Assembly: GCA_009617715.1 (NCBI GenBank)
Contig: VTFK01000091.1
Location: 806,001-870,000, forward strand
Direction of reading: 5' to 3'
DNA length: 64,000 bases
Source of the DNA: Plectrocnemia conspersa
Lineage: Eukaryota; Arthropoda; Insecta; Trichoptera; Polycentropodidae
The first letter of the stretch is position 1. Every line of letters starts with the position of its first letter. The notes beneath the pieces were generated by a model. The model searched no databases and was not told the DNA's origin. It saw only the letters and a list, made by a program, of their open reading frames with translations. Position numbers and translations under genes: made by a program. Shown here piece by piece: positions 26,301 through 35,399 of the stretch.

Positions 26301-28945
26301 CCAATAATTTATCAATTGAGTGAAATGAACGTGCCGCAACTGGCATAATTTATGAAAATTTGAAGCCACCTACATATAATTCAATTTTTTAGAACAAATA
26401 TAATACAATTTACTCCACACAGGTACTTCCTTTGCCCAGACGCAGAAGGCTTCTAATATATTCGACTCAATACGAAAACGGCTTCATACAAAAGTATAAG
26501 AATTAATCACTGAAAGCTTTCGGTTTTATTAAATTATATACCCGGCTAAGTAATTCGGTAATGTAACCTTGGTCCGTTTTTTCTTCGCACAGCACAAAAA
26601 CCCGATAAATTCAAGGGCACGTTCAGGGGACGACACCAGGGGTCATTATTGGAGCGGAAATCATGACCTTCCTAAACACACGTGTCATACGCTGAAACGA
26701 GCTTTTCATTGAACACAAGCTTAATGCCATTATTGCGACGGCATTGCTGGAAAATGAGGCCATGAACCATCTCAGGCCTTTGCTCGGTGATTAACCAGAT
26801 TCTGGGCTGAATGGAGTATCGATCGTGAGCTTTTTCTGTCCTACGGCGACCTTAAAGGTCCGCGTGTACTATCGGAATAGGGGCAATGGTTCAGTCACCT
26901 GGTTAAAAACTACACTCGCAATGGTAAATGGCGCCACTTTGGCGGCTATTTTGAGGTGTGGCTGCTTGTAATCAAGATTTACTAGCTATATGATTTCAAA
27001 GAGTTTGAAATGGTTATTGTTAGGGTCTTAGTCATATTACTTATATTTATATTTGTTCTTAATTATCCAACCATCTTTGCGGATTTTAAAAAAACTTTAT
27101 AGATGTGAAGATAAATGTCATATTAACAATAAAATAAAACATCGGCAAAAACTCTCGAGCAGTGCACTCTGGCGTCTTGAAATTCGCACGGATTATTTTA
27201 TCTAAAATTTTAGATCACAAAATAGCAATTAGATTGTGTAAGAGAATATGCCATAGTGCATAACATATAATTTAAACATTTATTAAAATTATATGAATAT
27301 TTTATATAGAGAATTGGAGAATTTTCTTATCGGACATAAATTTTTCTATTTTTACTTTTAGTAAAATATTCATTATTATTATGCAATTATTTATATAAGA
27401 ATATGTATTTTTTATATTTTTTTTCTGTTAAACCCTGTTTTTATTTAAATAATGTATGTTTAATTCATATCGATTTTCATCACTTTTCATCACTAGTACT
27501 GGTGAAAGTTCCAGATGGAGTATGTTTCAAAAGAATATAAAGAAAGTGCTTCATATTTTTTACTTTCGGCCTTCGCCCAGTGCAAAGCTTCTGAGTGGAA
27601 ACAGATGTTGTGATAGACTATTTACCCTATAAAATAGGCGCGTATTGTAAATTTTAGAAACAGCTGGAGATTTGGCAACGCTTAATATTATGTGTTTGTA
27701 TAAATGCATACTGTTCTTTGTTCAAGTATATTTAAAAGGTGTTTTTTTAGTAGCCCTAATCTGTCTAAATAGACGATCGGCACATGTGCTTATATATTAT
27801 AATTCCGAAAAAAATAATGAACTTATGTTTAGCAAGTCGCGTTTTGTTACGCTTATGACAAGTGTTTTTTTATTAACTTTATATATAGTTTAGTCTCACG
27901 CTGATGACAAAACTAAGAATCGGGATTCACTATGTATGGCACTGTCCACAGTGTCAAACATTAATAATGTTTTTTAAAAAAACATACGTCACTCAAATGT
28001 GAGAAAAATTGTAATCAATATTTTAATTAATTTAAAGAAATATTGCGCTGCGCAATTTTATAAATATTCATTATTACTAAAAGTAGTAGTATGTGAAAAA
28101 AAGAAGCACTATTGCTATTAGTTTATTCATTAAGTGCTGTTGTGCGTAATGTAAGTGTCGATTAAAAATTCAAAGGGATTAGCTAAATGCATCACTGCGG
28201 CTCAAAAAAATATATCGAAAAAAAATTTATCTTAATTGCGAAAATGACGAAAATGACACGAAAAAGTATTTCGTGTAGCCGAGTATCGGGGGGGATACAC
28301 AGAACTTATAAATAGTCAGTAATTGGACATGACACCAGAAGATTTCAACGGCCGTTCAGAGCCTTCTGCAAGTATTATTGTATTAAATTTTGTTGATGAA
28401 AATTGCGATGCATGGTTGCCGGATACCAAACACAAAAAAGTTGCGGATAATAACAAATCAAAAGCAAAAAAATGGGCCCCTAGCGTATATACGTATAAAA
28501 ATTATTCTCTCCTGACAACACTTCATCAAAAACTTTCACACATAATAGCAGCCGCTTCCCTCTTCACGTCAACCCTGGTCTCCAAAATCCAGATTTCAAC
28601 CTTCTTAATAGTAAAATTAAATTAAAATTTAGTAGTAATACTTTCCAATCACATTCACTGCTAATTTAAGTGCATGACAAAATATTCATGCGAGTGCAGA
28701 TTCCAGGGCCAAATTTACGGCATTTGAGGTAAAGGTACGTTCACGGAATAGTCACATTAATTTTTATTTTTACTTATTTTAACAAATTACTTTTCACAAT
28801 CGTGTTAGTCTCAGTATCTTACGGTATATAAATGGTTGTACTCACCGGTGGTGTTGCCAGACATCTCTATGATGCATTTGGAATCCTTGCCGATCTCGCG
28901 CGAGTTGAAGGGCCGCACCCTCACGGCTACCTTGACCGACGACAT
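8352..28945 (-). CDS. unc-104: Kinesin-3 motor Unc-104/KIF1A, complete coding region (27 constitutive exons)
   Basis: Plus-end microtubule motor for synaptic-vesicle precursors. Exons, 5' to 3' (complement): 28945-28846, 22351-22269, 22204-22126, 22056-21711, 21652-21397, 19169-19006, 18935-18796, 17689-17549, 17483-17283, 17214-17057, 16998-16878, 16805-16530, 16451-16094, 14766-14629, 14563-14265, 13211-13034, 12964-12874, 12802-12497, 12424-12286, 12220-11997, 11934-11745, 11496-11384, 11319-11001, 10937-10808, 10740-10527, 10448-10312, 8719-8618, 8433-8352. The last three exons carry the PH domain. All borders are GT/AG and phases agree; total 5085 nt, 1694 aa, close to fly Unc-104. Motor domain about 1-355: P-loop GQTGAGKS (97-104), switch I NETSSRSH (211-218), switch II DLAGSE (248-253), lysine-rich K-loop near 291-297. 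Neck coil about 362-390, FHA about 500-600, KIF1-type central domains, and PH about 1560-1668 ending in [15 protein letters not shown]. The C-terminus is Gln-rich. The start [18 protein letters not shown] matches the family. The least certain join is 10808/10740, chosen by phase with a GTCAGT donor. Confidence 0.95.
8790..9180. repeat. Two copies of a TATATAAG-containing block
   Basis: Near 8808-8845 and again near 9110-9150 the same arrangement occurs: CAATCA, a C-rich run, TTGGGGAGAG, then GTATATAAG followed by GCTTG. Each C-rich/G-rich pair can form a small stem directly upstream of the TATA-like word. Both are in the unc-104 intron between exons 10448-10312 and 8719-8618. They could be remnants of an LTR or another element with its own promoter. 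No coding sequence accompanies them. Confidence 0.4.
9325..9415 (-). repeat. LINE fragment (RT region scrap)
   Basis: About 90 bases match the segment at 24635-24722 (GATTTTGTCACC...TGGAACGACGCGGATGAAA...TTGGTCTACTA). On the minus strand they correspond to the TKSLD part of the jockey-like reverse transcriptase seen in other copies. Non-functional. Confidence 0.55.
9540..9970. repeat. Two to three tandem copies of a ~190-bp unit shared with the palindromic MITE
   Basis: The phrases AGCACATCTAAAC, TAGGAGAGCGCAAAAAACAA, CTTCTCAGAAG and CAAAAGCAATAAAATCGTG recur at about 190-base spacing (a partial copy near 9540-9600, then about 9640-9770 and 9835-9970). The same unit builds both arms of the palindrome at 40897-41162 and appears degenerate at 61300-61385. 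Confidence 0.7.
11561..11640. other. Perfect 13-bp intronic inverted repeat
   Basis: TCAAGCCTTCCAA (11561-11573) is matched exactly by TTGGAAGGCTTGA (11628-11640), with a 54-base loop, inside the unc-104 intron between exons 11934-11745 and 11496-11384. It may be a small decayed foldback element or an RNA structure. Confidence 0.45.
13826..13951. repeat. Poly-G and poly-C tracts in inverted arrangement
   Basis: A G run of about 14 near 13826, a run of about nine G near 13914 and a C run of about ten near 13941 lie in the unc-104 intron between exons 14563-14265 and 13211-13034. The plus strand could form a stem or G-rich structure. The tracts are also prone to assembly error. Confidence 0.6.
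15281..15599 (-). CDS. unc-104: Alternative exon of unc-104: short-isoform terminal exon or cassette
   Basis: After a TTATAG acceptor the minus strand reads, in the phase required by the exon ending at 16094, [14 protein letters not shown] and onward. This is clearly related to [13 protein letters not shown] at the start of the constitutive exon 14766-14629. Two outcomes fit. (a) Read-through to the TGA at 15283-15281, with AATAAA at 15190-15185 (91 nt later), gives a 913-aa isoform lacking the FVYLSN-onward tail and PH domain. (b) A GTTTGT donor leaves exon 15599-15354, 246 nt and phase 2 at both ends, usable in place of or together with the 138-nt exon. The reading is rich in Gly, Pro, Gln and Leu. 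The donor in (b) is weak, which favours (a). Confidence 0.6.
17826..17862. other. Perfect 11-bp intronic hairpin
   Basis: GAACTTGCCAG (17826-17836) and its exact inverse CTGGCAAGTTC (17852-17862) flank a 15-base loop. It lies in the unc-104 intron between the candidate microexons and the exon at 17689-17549. Such a stem in the pre-mRNA could affect microexon choice; that is inference. Confidence 0.45.
18256..18261 (-). other. unc-104: Candidate 6-nt microexon of unc-104
   Basis: Six bases (AGCATG, minus strand) sit between an ATATTTCAG acceptor and a GTAAGTC donor in the same intron as the 42-nt cassette. Six bases keep the frame and would add two residues. Such small exons can arise by chance, so this is a hypothesis that needs RNA evidence. 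Confidence 0.3.
18635..18676 (-). other. unc-104: Candidate 42-nt in-frame cassette microexon of unc-104
   Basis: On the minus strand a TCCTCTAG acceptor and a GTAAGT donor bracket 42 bases that read [13 protein letters not shown] plus a split codon. It enters and leaves in phase 1, exactly as required between the exon ending at 18796 and the exon starting at 17689. It would insert 14 residues just after the motor neck coil, a region where animal KIF1 genes are known to use small alternative exons. Confidence 0.6.
19985..20850 (-). repeat. Three tandem, degenerate copies of a LINE C-terminal segment
   Basis: The minus strand reads [20 protein letters not shown] at 20085-20145, a degraded version [17 protein letters not shown] at about 20355-20425, and [20 protein letters not shown] at about 20665-20735. 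The adjoining DNA (AAAAGTGAGT..., CTCAAGTGATGCGCGTATT...) repeats with the same spacing of roughly 277 and 304 bases. This matches the C-terminal part of the LINE at 37057-37572 (YDSLSSRRKLYVAKHFFKLL). It lies in the unc-104 intron between exons 21652-21397 and 19169-19006. Confidence 0.65.
22925..23215 (+). repeat. Internally deleted LINE reverse-transcriptase fragment
   Basis: The plus strand reads [15 protein letters not shown], then after small disruptions [12 protein letters not shown], then jumps to [20 protein letters not shown] and [12 protein letters not shown]. These are separated parts of the RT and downstream region seen intact at 37.6-38.3 kb, so the YADD core is missing. It is in unc-104 intron 1, antisense to the gene. 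Confidence 0.7.
23215..23965 (+). repeat. Dispersed repeat with TACCGGTAT words, copy 1
   Basis: This ~750-bp stretch parallels 57575-58345 in the same orientation. Both follow a LINE scrap, contain ATTACCGGTATTAC, share CCCTTTTTATGATA(A/G)GGAT(T/G)GCTGGCGAA and TATAGGTTGTACTAGAC(A/G)ATATAAT, and end in AAGTAAATAAATATGAAAAAT. It encodes nothing recognisable. Confidence 0.6.
24120..24440. repeat. Dispersed repeat sharing a conserved core with 36290-36660, copy 1
   Basis: The core GAGTGACTAGTGCCGCTCTA (24280-24299) is identical to the copy near 36460. The surrounding parts (TATTCGAATTATTCG, TTGAAACAAT..TGTATAC, GAATTCGTAGAATTCGTT-like) match more loosely in the same order. Family unknown. Confidence 0.6.
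24570..24722 (-). repeat. LINE RT fragment
   Basis: The minus strand reads [18 protein letters not shown] then FSKTFDKIF, a decayed version of the [22 protein letters not shown] segment of the jockey-like RT. Short and broken. Confidence 0.6.
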
Positions 28946-29064
28946 GGTGGAAAGGTTTAGCTGCCTGCTTCCTCTCGATAGTGGAGTCGGTGGAAACTCT
29001 CTTCCACTCCTCAAAGGGCGGAGGGTGGGCGGCTACCGAAGCTCGCGCCCTCGCCTCTCAGACC
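28946..29064 (-). other. unc-104: 5'UTR part of the unc-104 start-codon exon
   Basis: Reading the minus strand, a strong acceptor (pyrimidine run then TTGCAG) ends just before 29064. The exon then runs through 119 untranslated bases, GC-rich compared with its surroundings, into the ATG at 28945. So at least one noncoding exon and the promoter must lie further upstream, at higher coordinates. Confidence 0.6.
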
Positions 29065-30281
29065 CTGCAACAATGAAATAAAAACAAATTACTTAAGGCG
29101 CATTTTCGCAAGCGCCGCGAACGATTCGGAGTAACTGGATGTTGCTCATCAATAATGCAATAACGGCGTCCATTTTGTTTTATTTCTGTGAATTCGATCG
29201 ATTTGGGGGTGATTGAATTTGATAGCGAATGACTATTTGAGCACAGGTGCGCGAATGTGGCGCAGCACGGGTAACGATCGTTTGGCAAAATGATGATTGC
29301 TTCAACCTTTACAAAATAGCATTAGCACTCTTCGCTTAGCATCTAAAATTTAGACTAGATTGCGAACAACCCTAGTGTTATCTACAAATGCCTCCTTATG
29401 GTATAAAACTATATGACAAAGTCATTAAGCCGTAATTGGAGAGTTATGCTTAATTGCTACGGAAACGAATTAATAGCCACTGAGCGCGTGGAATTAGATA
29501 ATCAACGGGGTTTAATTAGATTTTGTGTTAAAAACAACCCTTCTCCTAATCCTAGTTAACGTTTGCCCAAATTCAAAACGCGTTGTATAAAATAGGTCAG
29601 GGTTGTACTTCGATTGTTACCTGAAATTACAACAGTAATTTTATAGCTTCGCTGCGATAAAATATCCCAAGGATTTCACAGAAGGTTGACTATAAAGCAT
29701 TTTATGGCAATCTAAAACTATGACGTCTTCGATGCGATGGCATGTCATCAAGACAGATTCAGATAAAAATGAACTATAAACCTAGTAGATGAAGTCCTAG
29801 AGATGCTTTTATTGTTAAGGGATTCAAATGACAGTGCGGCACAATCATAATAAATAGTTAATCCGTGCCCTTTTTACGAGTTGCTCGCCCGCGTTTAGGA
29901 TATCCTCGCGGAAGACTGACGACGTACGTGGGAGGTAACGGTGAAATATTGAATCCATCCCTTGGCGAGTCGTGTAAAACGTGTGTAGAGCAGATCCCTT
30001 TTTTCTATTCGGGACGTACGTAGATTACGCTTAGTTTATATTACCCCCGTGTATTGGATCAACGGTTTACAACCTTGCGGACACGTGAACCATCAAATTC
30101 AATACTATGGCGAAGAAGGTAGCGTGCGGAGAGAGGAGGAAATAAAACAACCGGAACACGCCTTAGCTAAACTACAAATCTGAAATTTCTTAAGGGGATG
30201 GGGTGTGAATAAAACATTGATCTGCTTCTGAAACGTGAAGTTTGATAGTTGAAAGTGCGGTTTATCTTTGCAACCAGATGC

Positions 30282-30309
30282 CAGTATCGGGCGGTGGTGT
30301 CGAATGCAA
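30282..30309 (+). repeat. 28-bp GC-rich motif, copy 1
   Basis: Matches the core TATCGGGCGGCGGTGTTGAA with few changes. See copies at 31002, 31112 and 63491. Confidence 0.5.
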
Positions 30310-31001
30310 TCGAGTCCAGATTAATCAAGAGCTGAATATCTGATCTTTGTGCACACACACAAATGTGTACTAAGATGAGTCTCTTCCTCTGATTAAAAGA
30401 GCTAGTGTCATCTTTTCAAGAAGCGTCTATCCATGAATAACGAAAAAGAGAAAATAATATCACAATAAAGTCATTTTTACTTGTTTAACTTCAGCTACGA
30501 TTTATATTCATAGCCAGTTTAATTTATAACCAAATATGTTTTTTATTTGCCAACGAACAAGAAGGACTCATATTAAATTTTGACTTAAAATGTGTAAATC
30601 ACAGTTTTGTCATGTTTCCAATGGCATCACATCATTGTACAGATTTAATGGACTCAAAAATGTTAACAGCATAATAGCACTATTCTATAGTATTAATATA
30701 CACTAAACATGTATTTATAAAAAAAAAAATATTGTTACAATACATTGCTATCCCATGTTGTAACGTATTGGGCTGGTGCCTATTATAATAAAAATTACAC
30801 TGCAGCAACTATCATTATTGATTTAATCGACTGCTATGCGCAAAAGTTCAATATAATATATTATTACATTTTTAGTATACCAATATATCATCATTGTATT
30901 CAGTTTCCACTTCAAACATATCTTAGGCGTTTAAGCTCTAAAATTTCAACATTTGAAATGTATGTTTGCTACCCACGTTTATTATATATGAGATATCAGG
31001 T

Positions 31002-31030
31002 ATCAGTATCGGGTGGCGTTGTCAAATGCG
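31002..31030 (+). repeat. 28-bp GC-rich motif, copy 2
   Basis: Reads TCAGTATCGGGTGGCGTTGT followed by CAAATGCG. The surrounding sequence is AT-rich and unlike the other copies. Confidence 0.5.
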
Positions 31031-31111
31031 TAAGAGTCAAACTTATATTTTTATTTTTATTGCACAATATTATATTTTTATTGCACACGTTATTATATAT
31101 GTACAAATGTT

Positions 31112-31139
31112 TCAGTATCGGACGGCGGTGTTAAATACG
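31112..31139 (+). repeat. 28-bp GC-rich motif, copy 3
   Basis: Reads TCAGTATCGGACGGCGGTGT followed by TAAATACG, 110 bases after copy 2. Confidence 0.5.
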
Positions 31140-32379
31140 TTGATCAAAAAAATCTTGTAGTATATATTCAAATCATTAAAGTGTGTTTCTCCAAAATCTT
31201 TTATAAAATCTCGCACAGAAGATTGGACGAATGAGACTTGCCTACAAAGAAACATTAGTATGCCTACCGGGTGACGCTTTATAAGCTCAACCATTGTGGT
31301 TTTCTTCTGATGATCACAAATATATTATTTGTTGAGCAAAACAATTCCTTATTTCGATTATAGCACAATATTTGATACTTATGCTTGAGTGTAAAAATAT
31401 AACGATTACTCTAGAGCGCCAATGTTTAATTGAAAATTTGTAGAATCCCTTACAATTATATCATAGCTTTCTGTCTGGAGTTTGTTTGCAAAAAACTTTT
31501 CTACTGATACACTATGTAGGATCATCTTTAGTTTAAATGTAATTATACAGTTCTTCCAAAATGTACGTAATCCATGAGAACTGAATTTCAAGAAAGCTGT
31601 TTTTATGAAACGCATATTTGTAACACACTTTCGAAAGCTTTAAATATTTAGTATAAACTAAATATCAATGGTGGTTCATCTAAATAAACTGCGGGGCTGC
31701 AGCTCAAGTATAAAACAAATGTTCCTGACTTAAATATTTTACTGACGAATGTACTTAACTTGAAAAAATATTTTTGTTTAATTTAATATCTTATATAGTA
31801 CATATTTAAGTTTTATAAAGGAAATTTTGTTCAATCTTTCAACTTTTATTTCTGCAGCCCCTTCACTACAGCTTCTAACGGGCTGCCACTGGTTGTTCTT
31901 AGAATTTGAAAAGATTTAGTTACATAACGTCTTCCAGAAAAATATTTTTTTTACTTTTTCCTGATATATAGTAACTGTATTACAAAGGCACATTGCTTTG
32001 TGATTTTAATTACAGTATATAAAGGAAAAAATCTTTAGAAATTTCAATTGAAATACAAATCTAAGGATTTATTTTTCTTACATAACGCGTAATTAAGTTG
32101 AGTCGACCCAAATTTAGCTGCAAGTAACTAAATCAATAGAGCTTTACGCTGACTCACTTCATGCGTCCGATAAGAAAACGTCCGATACGAGAAAAGATGT
32201 TGCCATATGCGAGAAAAATCAACCCCAAATTATCATCAGCGACTGACGCGCCACCTTTTATGATCAATTAGCAATACAATATACAACGGCCGATAATTTA
32301 AATTTAAATGAATTGATTTGGAATAACGTTTATTTAAATCGATTCATTTATTTTAAGTTTACGTGAGATCGAATTTCCA

Positions 32380-33130
32380 CCATATGCAACGCGAGACGCA
32401 AACCGCAAGGTTGTTTTTCCGAACGTATCTCCCCATCTCCCTCGCGCTCGATGCGCGCGACGGCGCTAGAGCGAGACGGCACGAGATCGAAAGTCGCGCG
32501 CACTAGAAAATTTCCACTCGAACGATCGTTTGCGGCGCTCGGTATTGCCAGTGAAAAAAAATGAAATCACTAAATTTTCAGCGCGTTCAATTAAAACATT
32601 ATACGATCGTGCGAGTGGGTGCACTATACACTAATGGCGAATCACTTAATCACAAAAATAAAACGTTTTATTGAGGAAAGCTCGTACCACTTCGCGATTG
32701 AGGGGGCCGATCAAAAAACCATGGCGTCCGTCGCTAGGTTTGCACGCGCGTCTCCTATCGCACACATATCGTCACACCTTCCACTTTGTATATTTCACAG
32801 TTGGTTTCGGGAGCGTTTTGACAGGAGCGACCCCCGCGCGCACCGCCCGGAACGTTTCTGAGCGAAGGCGACAGCTGTGAGGAGAAAATTGCGCATGCGC
32901 GAAGGAAGAGCTTTGGGCCAAAAAACGAGCGATCGTCGTCCCGGTCCCGGGGACGAAGAAAAATCTAATACGATATGGAGAAACGAAAGAGTGGATAGGA
33001 TTCTGGCACGAGCCGAATGTGCGGAACGGAAAATTGGAAGAGAGACTGACGGGGTGGATCGATAGGCGCCGGCTCGTGACGCATCCGATGAGTCACGGGA
33101 GGAAAGTCACGTCGAAGGTCGATGCGTTTC
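32380..33130. promoter_or_regulatory. CpG-rich promoter-like region with NRF1 palindrome
   Basis: About 750 bases are rich in CpG in an otherwise AT-rich area. They contain TGCGCATGCGCG at 32890-32901, a perfect match to the NRF1/Erect-wing palindrome (YGCGCAYGCGCR). The position, 3.4-4.2 kb upstream of the unc-104 start-codon exon whose 5'UTR begins at a splice acceptor, makes it the best candidate for that gene's promoter and noncoding first exon. It could instead serve an unrecognised plus-strand transcript. Open frames here are short and not family-like. Confidence 0.45.
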
Positions 33131-33334
33131 CGTGCGCACATAAGGGCAAAAACAACCTTATCCCAGTTTATGTTCATATCTTTGCAATTTTGCCAAAAAA
33201 CGAATTGCATCTGTTCGATATCAAGCCAAATGTTAAAGACGCAGTGCTACCAACTGCATCGAATTTGAAAATTTCACATTTAAATATTTTTTTTAATTTT
33301 AATAGTATACATAAATATCTTTGTTTCTCAATAG

Positions 33335-33720
33335 TCCAACTTCGGCCCTCTGCTCTTATCACTATTCGTTAATGATATAAATAAGGCAGTTACAATTATT
33401 TTGTATGCGGATGATTTAAAATTGTTAAGATAAGGTAATTTAAATTCTCCATTGAGATGGGCTTCCGTCAACCGTTTGGTCTTTAGAATTGAATAATGCT
33501 ATATTATGTAATTTTCCGAAATATTTCACAATCAGAATATTCCTACAATTTTAATGGGAACGTTCTCGCTAAATAAACTTCTACTAAAGATCGCAGAATT
33601 ACTTTTAACAGCAAGTGATTCTCTCTACACGTAAAGGACGTTTGCGAAAATATTCCAACATTATGAAAAACGCGTTTCACTTTAACGATCCGTAAGTGAT
33701 TCTTCTCATATAAGAATCTT
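33335..33720 (+). repeat. LINE RT fragment with YADD core
   Basis: The plus strand reads SNFGPLLLSLFVNDINKAVTI, then ILYADDLKLLR, then frameshifted pieces (WASVNRL, VSLHVKD-like, NAFHFNDP). This parallels the LINE at 37.6-38.1 kb in order, with deletions and frameshifts. Dead copy. Confidence 0.7.
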
Positions 33721-34324
33721 TAATTCGCAGCATTTTTAAATTGGTATCTATTGCATAATTTAATATTGGTATCTATTGAATAAAAGATTTGACGTCATGT
33801 TTTTAAATCTTTGATCATGTAAAACATGCGTACTAGATCACCGGTTCTAATGCTACTGAGCAGTGAAATGGTGAAACATATGTTTGATACATTTTAACTG
33901 ACTGAGTTAGTGAAATTATATTTATACTAAAAATAGCTTATCGTAATTACATATAAAACTCTAAACCTAGACAGCTAAAAAAATATTTTTCTCGAAACTT
34001 TTTGCTCCATTTGGGATAGTGAAAGAGCTAAAAAAAATAAAGCAATTTTGTTTATTTTGGGATGCTGAGTCAGCTAAAAAAGGTCATCTTGGTAATTTTG
34101 TAAAATCGGAACAATCCCAACCAAATTGTGGCGTATAGTATAAGCCTAACTAATAAAAATACACATCCACTGTAACATATACATAATTCATAAAAATTAT
34201 TAATAATGCTTCTTATAATTTTAAACCGGGCTTAACGTGATACTAGCGATTGACAAACTGAATTATTGATTTGCATTACGCTACCTCGTTTCGTTTATAC
34301 GTCCTGGGATTAATAGACAGGAAT

Positions 34325-35395
34325 GATATTATTAGTGTTATTTGAAATCAGTATACATTGATCTATTTGAATTCATAAATAATAAATAAATTGTAAACGT
34401 TTCAATTAATCTGTTAAAAATGTAGTGACACAATATTTTTGTGATACACAGTGAATTTCGGCGAGCTATGTTCGTTTTCGTATACCTCGTGCTTCGGCGA
34501 GCTACGTTTGAACTCAACGGAGTCTAATGCTTTTTCAATATTAGCAATCAACTTTTTCATTGATAAACAACAATTGAAAACTATCGAAATGAATAGCTTA
34601 TTTTCATTGCTTTGCGTCATGGGATTCTCGCCTTTGGTGAACTCTAACGTAGACATTGTTGGAAAACTTCCTATAGAAGTGGCTTCGATCATATTCAGGT
34701 AAATATTTTTTTATAATTATATTTTAATTGATTATGTTGAACTTTATCTAATGATTTTTATTTTTTACAGAATGCTGGATGGACGCTCTTTGTATACCGC
34801 TTCTTTGATCAGCGACAAATGGTGCAGGATCATCAAAAGCGATAAAAAACTGAGGATGAAGCTGAGACAACACACCAGGATTGCCAGAATGGACAAGATC
34901 AATCAAATGAGGCAGAATTCTACCAAGGCTAATGATAAAACTGTAAAAAAATCTGACTTTGGCGGTAGAAGCTTTAATTTAACACAAAAACATAAATCTG
35001 ACAATTGTACTGTAACAAGACCTAGCAAAAGACAAAGAATTTTCTGAACTAGTTTAACAAATTGTTGACAATTTAATGTATATTTATTTGACAATAAACT
35101 ATTGACTGAATTATATTGTATTGACTTGCACAAACATTTTCCATATTTTCCTAATCCTTCATTATTATATAGATTAATAAATAACATTTGTTAGCAATTG
35201 CGCCGTTTAGTATTAATGACATTTTCAAGCTAAAATTAAACTTTGAGATTTAGGCATTAGCTAAACTTAATCTGAACCTGATGATGAGGGCTCGATTGGT
35301 ATTCTCAAAAAAATAAGAAACACTGCTCTAGAGTATATTTCACATATATATATTGGTGACCAGATTATTGCGCAAACGAAAATTTCTCAAACATT
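34325..35395 (+). repeat. Duplicated block A carrying an F-box gene
   Basis: About 1.07 kb that aligns nearly end to end with 51602-52675 in the same orientation, including 5' flank, intron and 3' flank. Because the intron is duplicated, this is a DNA-level copy and not a retrocopy. Confidence 0.85.
34589..35047 (+). CDS. Small F-box protein, copy A (two exons)
   Basis: Exons 34589-34698 and 34771-35047, joined across a 72-bp GTAAAT..TTACAG intron in phase 2, give 128 aa. Residues about 22-68 fit an F-box: LPIEV at 27-31, a leucine-rich helix with LDGRSLYTASLIS and Trp54 (SDKWCRII). The C-terminal half is highly basic with RQHTRIARMDK and ends in a KRQR-type nuclear-localisation-like tail (RPSKRQRIF). 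F-box proteins bridge substrates to SKP1 in SCF ubiquitin ligases. No WD40 or LRR substrate domain is present, so the target is unknown. The ATG at 34589 is the first in frame. AATAAA lies at 35093-35098. I do not recognise a named orthologue. Confidence 0.75.
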
Positions 35396-35399
35396 CTGA

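Larger units (their letters stand above)
22352..28845 (-). other. unc-104: First coding intron of unc-104 (6.5 kb)
   Basis: The longest intron, placed right after the exon that encodes the first 33 residues. It holds LINE remnants (22925-23215, 24570-24722), a copy of the TACCGGTAT-containing repeat (about 23215-23965) and a second dispersed repeat (24120-24440). Two GC-normal stretches, about 25330-25700 and 26420-26960, stand out from the AT-rich background and could be regulatory. Long first introns commonly carry enhancers; that role is inference here. Confidence 0.7.
29100..32379. other. Noncoding stretch, probably 5' intron of unc-104
   Basis: I see no supported coding exon. The sequence is AT-rich with GC-normal patches near 29100-29300 and 29880-30350. 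Copies of the 28-bp GC-rich motif lie at 30282, 31002 and 31112. If the promoter is at 32.4-33.1 kb, this stretch is intronic. Confidence 0.45.

Noticed and set aside
28323..28625. 100-codon plus-strand frame in unc-104 intron 1
   Set aside because: No family features, and its 3' part resembles repeat sequence near 4530-4600 (GCCGCTTCCCTCTTC), so it is probably repeat-derived.
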